The position numbers and the translations under genes are program-made. DNA of 5,883 nucleotides. It comes from Lamprocystis purpurea. GTDB taxonomy: Bacteria; Pseudomonadota; Gammaproteobacteria; Chromatiales; Chromatiaceae. This document shows positions 1 to 5,883 of the stretch, one piece after another. The notes beneath the pieces were generated by a model. The model was not told the origin of the DNA. It did not search any database and was given only the letters and a program-made list of their open reading frames with translations. The stretch covers positions 1-5,883 of the forward strand of contig DYRB01000208.1 of assembly GCA_020718945.1 (NCBI GenBank). Reading direction: 5' to 3'. Each line of letters opens with the position of its first letter. The first letter of the stretch is position 1.

Positions 1-236
1 CCGTCCTCGTAGTCCGCGGCGAACAGGCGCTCCAGGGCCAGCATGGAGGCGAGCAGGGCGGCCACCCAGACCACCCCGGGTCCGAGCAGGCGCAGGGTCG
101 CCTTTTCGGTCCCCACCCCCAGGGGGAACAGGCTGATGACGATGACAAAGAAGAACAGGGTGGTCAGGACATCGGTGCGCCGGCGCATGGCCAGGGTGAG
201 GTCCCGCCCGAGGACGCAGAGGAAGACGCGCAGCAC
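1..236 (-). CDS. ccmB: Heme exporter protein CcmB, 5' part (truncated by window edge)
   Basis: CcmB is the membrane subunit of the CcmAB(C) ABC transporter of System I cytochrome c maturation, needed to release holo-CcmE so heme can be loaded on apocytochromes. The reading frame begins with GTG at 236-234 and runs leftward off the window. The 78 residues present start VLRVFLCVLGRDL and then show a basic stretch (MRRRTD, 17-22), as is typical before the first membrane helix of the family. Two hydrophobic segments follow, at about residues 23-42 and 50-68, and then RLFAADYED. Only one base separates the ccmA stop (240-238) from this GTG, so translation is probably coupled to ccmA. No independent Shine-Dalgarno is evident. 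The identity is secure from sequence character plus position after ccmA. The exact start is slightly less so because it is GTG. Confidence 0.93.
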   Translation of the reverse strand, partial: MLRVFLCVLGRDLTLAMRRRTDVLTTLFFFVIVISLFPLGVGTEKATLRLLGPGVVWVAALLASMLALERLFAADYED

Positions 237-237
237 C

Positions 238-855
238 CTAGTGGCCCAACTGCAAGCGCTGGACCTGGCCTGAGGTCAGGGGGACCTCCTGGTGGGTCGT
301 GAGGACCGCCAGGCCGCCGCCGTCCACATGGGCCCCGATCAGGGCCCCCAACAGGTCCACCGCGTCGGTGTCCAGGGCGCTGAAGGGCTCATCCAAGATC
401 CACAGGGGGGCACGGCTCACCAGCAGCCGGGCCAGGGCGACGCGCTTCTTTTGGCCCTGGGACAGGACCCTGGTGGGCAGGTCCTCGAAACCCGCCAGGC
501 CCATGCGGGCCAGGGCGTCCCACAGGGCCTCGTCGGGGGTCTGATCGCCATCCAGGGTCGCGGCCACACGCAGGTTCTCCACCGCGTCCAGGTCGCTCTT
601 GATGCCGTTCAGGTGACCGAAATAGAGCATGTCGCGGCGGTAGTCCTCGCCCAGGGCGGCGATGTCCTCGCCCTTCCAGAGGATCTGGCCGGCCTCCCGG
701 GCCAGCAGGCCGCACAGGGCGCGCAGCAGGGTCGTCTTGCCCGTGCCGTTGCGCCCACGCACATGCAGCAGGGTCCCAGCGGGGAGCCTGAAGCAAAGGT
801 CCGAGAACAGGCGGCGGTCGCCGCGCCTGCACTCGAGATCGACGACTTCGAGCAT
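238..855 (-). CDS. ccmA: Cytochrome c biogenesis ATP-binding protein CcmA
   Basis: This is the ATPase subunit of the heme-handling CcmABCD ABC transporter. It acts at the cytoplasmic face with CcmB and drives release of heme-loaded CcmE during c-type cytochrome maturation. The protein has 205 residues, the usual family length. Walker A is GRNGTGKT (34-41), the ABC signature is LSQGQKKR (131-138), Walker B is LWILDEP (151-157), followed by a D-loop SALD (159-162) and the switch histidine in TTHQ (H188). The family-typical GIKSDLDAVENL segment lies at 84-95, and the position before it that is Gln in E. coli (GHQPGIK) is Leu82 here. ATG at 855-853 was chosen because AGGA lies 5 bases upstream and the protein then begins MLEVVDLEC. 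The frame stays open to an ATG at 939, but that would add 28 Pro/Arg-rich residues with no family counterpart. It is first in a leftward ccmA-ccmB operon. Confidence 0.97.
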   Translation of the reverse strand: MLEVVDLECRRGDRRLFSDLCFRLPAGTLLHVRGRNGTGKTTLLRALCGLLAREAGQILWKGEDIAALGEDYRRDMLYFGHLNGIKSDLDAVENLRVAATLDGDQTPDEALWDALARMGLAGFEDLPTRVLSQGQKKRVALARLLVSRAPLWILDEPFSALDTDAVDLLGALIGAHVDGGGLAVLTTHQEVPLTSGQVQRLQLGH

Positions 856-1041
856 GGGGATCCTGTCGGCTGGTACGGGGGTGGCCCGCCATGGGTGTGG
901 ACGGCGCTGGACTTTGGCTGGGCCTGGTGCCCGGCCCATCTAGGTCCGAAAAACGCGCAACAGTACCGCGGGCGGCCGCAATCCACAACCCAGGGGGCTG
1001 GGCTCAAAGGTGGTATAGGGACCCTTTGCCGCTAGGCCCGG

Positions 1042-1053
1042 CCCCGGCCGGGG
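1042..1053. repeat. 12-bp perfect GC palindrome
   Basis: ccccggccgggg reads identically on both strands. It lies next to the larger hairpin at 1058-1087, in the gap between ccmA and the DUF2934 gene. The two structures could act together as an RNA-level barrier on the minus strand. No function can be assigned from sequence alone. Confidence 0.5.
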
Positions 1054-1058
1054 TGGGT

Positions 1059-1086
1059 CGGTACCCCGATTCGGCTCGGGGTACCG
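1059..1086 (-). terminator. Strong 11-bp hairpin downstream of the DUF2934 gene
   Basis: cggtaccccga (1059-1069) is perfectly complementary to tcggggtaccg (1076-1086) around a 6-base loop, ttcggc. On the minus strand it begins 27 bases after the DUF2934 stop, which is where a transcription terminator would sit, before ccmA. There is no T-tract on either side, so it is not a canonical intrinsic terminator. It could instead be a Rho-linked 3'-end stabiliser or a protein-binding inverted repeat in the ccm upstream region. The hairpin is certain as sequence; its role is inferred. Confidence 0.5.
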
Positions 1087-1113
1087 GGGAGGACAGGGGG
1101 CGAGGCGAAGGGA

Positions 1114-1599
1114 CTAGCGGGCGGCCAGCATGGCGTCCACCTCGCGCTCGGCATCGGCCCAGTCCTGGGCCTCGAAGCCGCGGGCGAAGTTGCGCGCCTC
1201 GGCCTTGTAGTAGGCCGCCTCCCGGATCATGGCCAGGCGGGTCTCGCTGTCCACCGCGGGCTTGGCTGCAACGGGTGTCCGAGCGGGCGCCGCCGTGGGT
1301 GCCGGGGCAGGCCTGGCGGCGGGTGCCGGGGCAGCCTTGACGGCGGCCTTGGGCTTGGGCGTCGCGGCGGCCTTGGCCGCTGGCTTGGCGGCAGGCTTGG
1401 CGGCAGGCTTGGGTGCCGGCTTGGGCGCTGGCGTCGGAGCAGGCGCCGCCTTGGCGACGGGCGCTGCAGCGGCCGGTTGGGGCGCCGCGGCCGGGGCCGT
1501 CTTCTTCGCGACTACCGCCGGTTCCGCCGTCTTCACCGGGGCGGCGGCGGCCTTGACCGGGGTCTTCTTGGTTACGATCTTCTTGCCGTCGTCAGCCAT
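1114..1599 (-). CDS. DUF2934 protein with Lys/Ala/Pro-rich histone-H1-like N-terminal tail
   Basis: The protein has 161 residues. It starts MADDGKKIVTKKTPVK. Residues 6-113 are almost entirely Ala, Pro and Lys, with KPAA units in tandem at about 64-76. The C-terminal 40-45 residues (about 119-158) form a compact, normally composed domain with IREAAYYKAEARNF and DWADAEREVDAML, which I recognise as the DUF2934 pattern (IRExAY...A...HxxDWxxAExE). The function of DUF2934 is not established. The tail resembles histone-H1-like and PhaF-like bacterial proteins that bind DNA through Lys/Ala/Pro repeats, so nucleic-acid or polyanion binding is a reasonable inference. ATG at 1599 was chosen because it gives MADDGKK; the frame stays open to 1806, but that part is Arg/Pro-rich and unlike a protein. 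The ribosome-binding site is weak (GAGAG). No signal peptide or membrane segment is present. It appears monocistronic, with gaps of more than 230 bp on both sides. Confidence 0.85.
   Translation of the reverse strand: MADDGKKIVTKKTPVKAAAAPVKTAEPAVVAKKTAPAAAPQPAAAAPVAKAAPAPTPAPKPAPKPAAKPAAKPAAKAAATPKPKAAVKAAPAPAARPAPAPTAAPARTPVAAKPAVDSETRLAMIREAAYYKAEARNFARGFEAQDWADAEREVDAMLAAR
1382..1429. repeat. Degenerate 12-bp tandem repeat inside the DUF2934 gene
   Basis: ggcttggcggca occurs twice in perfect tandem (1382-1393, 1394-1405), followed by two diverged 12-mers that share ggcttggg (1406-1417, 1418-1429). On the coding strand these give KPAA/KPAP-type units. The 12-base period preserves the frame, so the number of units can change by slippage without disrupting the gene. 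Confidence 0.8.
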
Positions 1600-1725
1600 G
1601 TCTCTCACTCGCCTATTTGTCTTGTAAGGGTTGGAGCGGGCGCGGATTTCAAAGGGGTCCGTACTAGCTGCCTGCCCCGCATCGATTCGTCCTTGCCCGG
1701 GGGCTGCGGGCCCGGCACTGCGCCT

Positions 1726-1739
1726 CGCCCGCGCGGGCG
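1726..1739. repeat. 14-bp perfect palindrome in the gap upstream of the DUF2934 gene
   Basis: cgcccgcgcgggcg is a perfect palindrome lying 127 bases upstream of the DUF2934 start. The surrounding 231-bp gap (1600-1830) otherwise shows no gene and no convincing sigma70 promoter. The best candidate is TTGAAA on the minus strand (1653-1648), which has a poorly placed TACAAG about 20 bases further on. Given the GC content, a palindrome of this size could arise by chance. Confidence 0.35.
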
Positions 1740-1830
1740 GCGCTAGTGTGCCATCCTCGCGCGGCAGGGGAAAGTGCCGTTGAGAAGTCGGCCGGTCCGG
1801 CCCCATGGTCCGGCGGCGCAGGGTTCGCCA

Positions 1831-2070
1831 TCAGTCCAGCCAGCGTACTAGATAAAAAACTTTGATGCCCTCGGAGGAATGGGAGGGCCCGTAGACCAAG
1901 GCGGCGTGCAGGTTCCTCGCCGGGTCTGCCCCGGCCCGGGCGGTGGCCTCATCGTCCACCGGGGTTACGCACCCCTGGGGGTAGCGCGGGCGGTTGCGCT
2001 TGGGGGTCTTGATCAGGGCGAAGCGCTCGCTGAGCGAGCTGGATGCCTCATCGACAATGACGTTGGGCAA
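1831..2070 (-). CDS. Small hypothetical protein, start uncertain (TTG proposed)
   Basis: I do not recognise a named family. The last 65 or so residues look like a genuine small cytoplasmic protein: ERFALIKTPKRNRPRYPQG, then a Cys-Val-x-x-Val-Asp-Asp segment, ADPARNLHAALVYGPSHSSEG, and an aromatic C-terminal strand ending FYLVRWLD. Composition is balanced and ordered, unlike the Arg/Pro/Gly-rich antisense frames elsewhere in the window. The frame is open up to an ATG at 2265, but the part before about 2070 reads as non-coding (RRRPRSGPGRR) and overlaps the start of the plus-strand GH57 gene. No ATG or GTG lies near the plausible N-terminus. TTG at 2070-2068 gives a 79-residue product but has no obvious Shine-Dalgarno. 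It could therefore be a gene with an unusual start or a 5'-decayed remnant. It is divergent from the GH57 operon. Confidence 0.55.
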   Translation of the reverse strand: MPNVIVDEASSSLSERFALIKTPKRNRPRYPQGCVTPVDDEATARAGADPARNLHAALVYGPSHSSEGIKVFYLVRWLD

Positions 2071-2132
2071 GGGCTGGGTCCGGTTGCGTGGCAGGTGCGA
2101 TATTCCGGGAGCGCGGGGTGGGCTCCTGTGGG

Positions 2133-2138
2133 TACAAT
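2133..2138 (+). promoter_or_regulatory. Candidate -10 element for the GH57 operon
   Basis: TACAAT, within gggTACAATacgg, is a 5/6 match to the sigma70 -10 consensus and an AT-rich island in very GC-rich DNA, about 100 bases upstream of the first GH57 start. There is no good -35 at 17 bases (agcgcg is found), so an activator or a different sigma factor would be needed if it is real. Confidence 0.35.
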
Positions 2139-2236
2139 ACGGGCGCCGTCCCGGCGCCGAGATGGCCCGTCGGCCAGGTCCGGATCTTGGGCGGCGGCGC
2201 GACACCGCACCCAGCCCGCGATGGGGGATACCGACC

Positions 2237-3576
<1,340 letters not shown>

Positions 3577-3580
<4 letters not shown>

Positions 3581-5043
3581 CCCCCCTCCCCGAATACCTG
3601 GACGGCCTGCCCAACATCGCCGGTGCAGAGGACAAGGTCGCCGCCGCCATGGCCCGCGGCCGGGACAAGGACCTGTATTGTTACCGCGGCGGCTGCTCCT
3701 TTGGTTCGGTGCGGGCCGCCTGTGCCATAGCCCTGCACCAGCACCAGCCGCTCATCCCGGCGGGGGGTGGGGACCTGCACACCGCCGGCATTATCAGCAA
3801 CCTCCAGTACATGATGGAGAACCAGCACATCGGGGACAATCACAACGCCCCGGCCTTCGTCTGGTGCTACAAGCGCATCGGCGAGTTCGTGCCCCAGCTC
3901 ATGGGTGAGGGCAAGTCCCCGCGCTGCATGCTCGAATACTCCGGGACCCTGCTCCACGGCCTGCGCGCCATGGGCGAGCACCATGCCATCGACGCCCTGA
4001 AGAACGTCACCTGCAACCCGGATTACACAGGCGCTGTGGAATGGCTGGGGATGCCCTGGGGCCATGCGGTGGCCCCCTCCACCCCGGTGCAGGACTATCG
4101 GCTGCATGTACGGGCCTTCCAGCACCACTTTGCCGCCCTGTTCGGCTGGGAGGCATTGGAGCGGGTGCGCGGCTTCTCCCCCTCGGAGATGGCCCTGCCC
4201 AATCACCCGGACGTCGCCTACGCCTTCGTCAAGACCCTGGTGGACTGCGGCTATCAATGGGTCCTGGTGCAGGAGCACTCGGTCCAGCAGGTCAGCAATC
4301 AGCGCCACCCGGAGCGCCCGCACCTGCCCCATCGCCTGGTCTGCACCAATTCCAAGGGCGAGACGGCGAGCATCATCGCCATCGTCAAGACCCAGGGCAG
4401 CGACACCAAGCTGGTCGCCCAAATGCAGCCCTGGTACGAGGCCCAGAGCCTTCAGCGCGTGGAACTGGGCGGCCGACTGGTCCCGCCCCTGGTCACCCAG
4501 ATCGCCGACGGCGAGAACGGCGGGGTCATGATGAACGAGTTCCCCGGCAAGTTCTTTGAGGTGGTGCGCGCCGCCAGCGGCTCGGACGTGCCCCTGATGA
4601 ACGTCACGGAGTACCTGGAGCACCTGTTCGCCGCCGGGGTCAAGGAGTCCGACTTCACCGAGGTCCAGCCCCTGTTCCACGACCGCATCTGGGCCCAGAT
4701 GCAGCCCGGCGACGGCCCGGAGCGGCTCGATGCGGTCATCGCCGAGCTCCGCCAGGCCGACCACCGATTCCACATGGAGGGCGGGAGCTGGACCAACAAC
4801 CTGTCCTGGGTCCACGGCTACGACAATGTCCTGGGCCCCATGGAAGAGGCCAGTGCCGCCTTCAATGAGCGGGTCTTAAGTCGCGGCATGCCCACCCACG
4901 AGCACCGCTACCGCAATGCCCTGTTCCACCTCATGTCCTCCCAGACCAGTTGCTATCGCTACTGGGGCCAGGGTCTCTGGACCGACTACGGGCGGGAGAT
5001 CTGCCGGCGGGCGCGGGATATAGTCCATTACGACTATGCCTAA
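3577..5043 (+). CDS. Second, divergent glycoside hydrolase family 57 protein
   Basis: The protein has 488 residues and is a GH57-type (PF03065-like) enzyme, a paralog of the protein encoded just upstream. Its first 45 or so residues are an extension absent from that protein. Landmarks are HQHQP (54-58), SGTLL (122-126), GMPWGH (158-163), FSPSEMALP (200-208, E204 the probable nucleophile), GYQWVLV (225-231), ADGENGG (310-316, D311 the probable acid/base), GGSW (402-405) and TSCYRYWG (457-464). SGTLL, GYxxVLV, DGENGG, G(A/S)W and TSCxxYWG recur in the same order in the upstream protein, which supports common ancestry. It has no signal peptide and is probably a cytoplasmic alpha-glucan-active hydrolase or transferase; the substrate is not readable. 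GTG at 3577 overlaps the preceding TGA by 4 bases, with GAGG at 3563-3566 about 10 bases upstream, so translation is coupled. A hairpin follows the stop. Confidence 0.92.
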
Positions 5044-5074
5044 CCAGGCTTCGGCCTAGATCGAACAGGCTCCG

Positions 5075-5094
5075 AGCGCGGGCTTGCCCGCGCT
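5075..5094 (+). terminator. Hairpin after the GH57 operon, possible terminator
   Basis: agcgcgggc (5075-5083) pairs perfectly with gcccgcgct (5086-5094) around TT, in practice an 8-bp stem with a CTTG loop. It begins 32 bases after the second GH57 stop and ends 51 bases before the DUF29 start, the expected place for transcription to end. No T-run follows (gcgacctatag), so termination would be Rho-assisted, or the hairpin may serve to stabilise the mRNA 3' end. The GCGGGCTTGCCCGC core also resembles REP-type intergenic repeats known from pseudomonads; repeat copies elsewhere in the genome cannot be assessed here. Confidence 0.5.
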
Positions 5095-5145
5095 GCGACC
5101 TATAGGGACAATCCCCCCAACGTGACCGTTCAGGGGCTTGGATTC

Positions 5146-5598
5146 ATGACAGAGGCTTTGCAGACCTACGACACCGATGTGGTCGCCTGGGCCCAGCAAC
5201 AGGCACGACTGTTACGGGCCGGCCGCTTCGAGTCCCTCGACATCGAACACATTGCCGAGGAGATCGAGGACCTGGGCAAGAGCGAGCAGCAGGAGTTGGA
5301 GGGCCGGATGGCGGTCCTGTTGGCCCATCTACTGAAGTGGCAACACCAAGCGGAGCGCCGCGGGCGCAGTTGGGAGGCGACCATTCGCCACCAACGCGAG
5401 CGCGTCAACCGACGCCTGGAGCGCACCCCCAGCCTGAAGGCATCCCTAACCGACCCCGACTGGTGGGCAGACGCCTGGGGCGACGCCCGCCTGGAGACCG
5501 AGCGGGAAGCCGGTATAGGCTTCGACCTGCTGCCGGCCGACTGTCCTTGGACCGCCACCGAGATCCTGAGCCCCGAGTTCTGGCCCGCACCCAAGTAA
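5146..5598 (+). CDS. DUF29 family protein
   Basis: The protein has 150 residues and is full length for DUF29 (PF01724), a family of unknown function that is multicopy in cyanobacteria and purple sulfur bacteria. Recognisable features in order are YDTDVVAWAQQQARLLRAG (8-26), LDIEHIAEEIEDLGKSE (31-47), a helix with LLAHLLKWQHQ (58-68), SWEATIRHQRERVNRRLERTPSLK (75-98; Trp76, Gln83 and the PSLK turn are family hallmarks), the WADAWGDARLETE segment (107-119) and a C-terminal PWTATEILSPEFWP (134-147). It should be mainly helical and soluble, with no signal peptide. ATG at 5146 was chosen because AGGGG lies 9 bases upstream and family members begin just before the YDxDxxAW motif. An in-frame GTG at 5122 would add eight residues but lacks a well-spaced Shine-Dalgarno. 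It stands alone after the GH57 pair, and nothing links it functionally to them. Confidence 0.93.
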   Translation: MTEALQTYDTDVVAWAQQQARLLRAGRFESLDIEHIAEEIEDLGKSEQQELEGRMAVLLAHLLKWQHQAERRGRSWEATIRHQRERVNRRLERTPSLKASLTDPDWWADAWGDARLETEREAGIGFDLLPADCPWTATEILSPEFWPAPK

Positions 5599-5636
5599 GC
5601 CTCAGGGGCGGGGCAAACGAACTCGCCGGAATCCGT

Positions 5637-5652
5637 GAATTCCGCGGAATTC
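5637..5652. repeat. 16-bp perfect palindrome (double EcoRI-type core)
   Basis: gaattccgcggaattc is a perfect palindrome, about 40 bp after the DUF29 stop. A near copy of its half-site, ggaatccg, lies just before it (5629-5636), giving three GGAAT(T)CC-like motifs in about 25 bases. It is AT-richer than its surroundings and could be an operator, the core of a small repeat element or a hairpin. No evidence selects among these. Confidence 0.6.
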
Positions 5653-5676
5653 CCACTTTCCCCGATGAACAGCTCG

Positions 5677-5708
5677 TAGGGTGCGGTGAGCCTAGGCGAA
5701 CCGCACCG
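5677..5708. repeat. Dispersed-type palindromic repeat (TAGGGTGCGGT...ACCGCACC)
   Basis: ggtgcggt (5680-5687) is perfectly complementary to accgcacc (5700-5707) around a 12-base loop that contains the palindrome gcctaggc. The format GTAGGGTGCGG...GAACCGCACC matches, from memory, a class of short palindromic intergenic repeats found in many copies in Chromatiaceae and cyanobacterial genomes. Copy number cannot be judged from this window, so the family assignment is an inference; the hairpin is directly visible. Confidence 0.6.
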
Positions 5709-5726
5709 TTGGTCGCCTGGTCTGCT

Positions 5727-5755
5727 GCACGCCCAGGGCCTCTGGGCAGGCGTGC
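5727..5755. repeat. Imperfect hairpin with 4-base bulge
   Basis: gcacgcccag (5727-5736) pairs with ctgggc...cgtgc (5742-5755) around the loop ggcct, leaving a 4-base bulge on the right arm. It lies in the gene-free end of the window. No T-tract follows, so a terminator call is not supported. Confidence 0.4.
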
Positions 5756-5857
5756 TGTTGGCCGTCATGACCCTGAGCACGACGGGGTCTGCAACCCAGT
5801 CCCGAAGCGTTGGAGCCTGTGGGTACCCGATGGCTTTGCGGCAACGCCGGAATGTGT

Positions 5858-5881
5858 CGGACAGGGTGCATGCCCCGTCCG
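5858..5881. repeat. Imperfect inverted repeat at the window edge
   Basis: cggacaggg (5858-5866) and ccccgtccg (5873-5881) form 8 of 9 pairs around tgcatg, with one A-C mismatch. The structure may continue beyond the edge. With the three preceding palindromes it makes 5599-5883 a stretch with no convincing gene and four inverted repeats. Confidence 0.4.
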
Positions 5882-5883
5882 GC

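Noticed and set aside
856..939. N-terminal extension of CcmA to an ATG at 939
   Set aside because: It would add 28 Pro/Arg-rich residues not found in the family, while ATG at 855 has AGGA at good spacing and gives the usual 205-residue length.
292..1035. Open frame on the plus strand opposite ccmA (about 247 codons)
   Set aside because: ccmA has every ABC motif on the other strand. The antisense translation is Gln/Gly/Ala-rich without any recognisable domain.
1994..2236. N-terminal extension of the first GH57 protein
   Set aside because: It overlaps the divergent small gene and the candidate promoter. GH57 domains start right at the first strand encoded from 2237.
5099..5110. TATAGG considered as a -10 element for the DUF29 gene
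   Set aside because: No -35-like sequence lies at suitable spacing (gcgggc), and the hexamer is only a partial match.
5599..5883. Possible gene fragment on either strand at the right edge
   Set aside because: No frame with a start, ribosome-binding site and protein-like composition was found. Translations resemble the spurious products of intergenic repeats.

Overview
The window is high-GC bacterial chromosomal DNA. It most likely comes from a gammaproteobacterium of the purple sulfur bacterium type (Chromatiales/Chromatiaceae-like). This rests on System I cytochrome c maturation genes (ccmA, ccmB), a DUF29 protein (a family abundant in Chromatiaceae and cyanobacteria) and a dispersed-type palindromic repeat of the TAGGGTGCGGT...ACCGCACC kind. 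The assignment is an inference from gene content, not a proof.

Layout. Minus strand, left side (1-855): the 5' part of ccmB, cut by the window edge, and complete ccmA, one base apart in the order ccmA-ccmB. This is the start of a ccm operon running leftward out of the window. Next (856-1113) is a GC-rich gap with an 11-bp perfect hairpin. Then comes a minus-strand gene (1114-1599) for a 161-residue protein with a Lys/Ala/Pro-rich, histone-H1-like tail and a C-terminal DUF2934 domain. After a 231-bp gap there is a probable small minus-strand gene (1831-about 2070) with an uncertain, non-ATG start.

Plus strand, right side (2237-5598): two divergent glycoside hydrolase family 57 (GH57) paralogs, the first of 447 and the second of 488 residues. 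They overlap by 4 bases (GTGA) and are almost certainly co-transcribed and translationally coupled. Both keep the family's HQP motif, a candidate nucleophile Glu, an identical DGENGG motif with the candidate catalytic Asp, and a C-terminal TSC-x-x-YWG motif. The first carries an acidic (Glu-Pro)n tail encoded by a perfect GAGCCC hexanucleotide repeat. A hairpin follows the pair, then a complete DUF29 gene (5146-5598). The last 285 bp hold no convincing gene but several palindromes.

How the genes work together: ccmA/ccmB encode a heme-handling ABC transporter for c-type cytochrome biogenesis and are functionally separate from the rest. The GH57 pair probably acts as a cytoplasmic alpha-glucan (glycogen-type) processing or remodelling unit, since neither protein shows a signal peptide. 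Its substrate cannot be read from the sequence. The DUF2934, small and DUF29 proteins have no established role here. I found no wholly new system. The coupled, divergent GH57 pair is the most interesting element.
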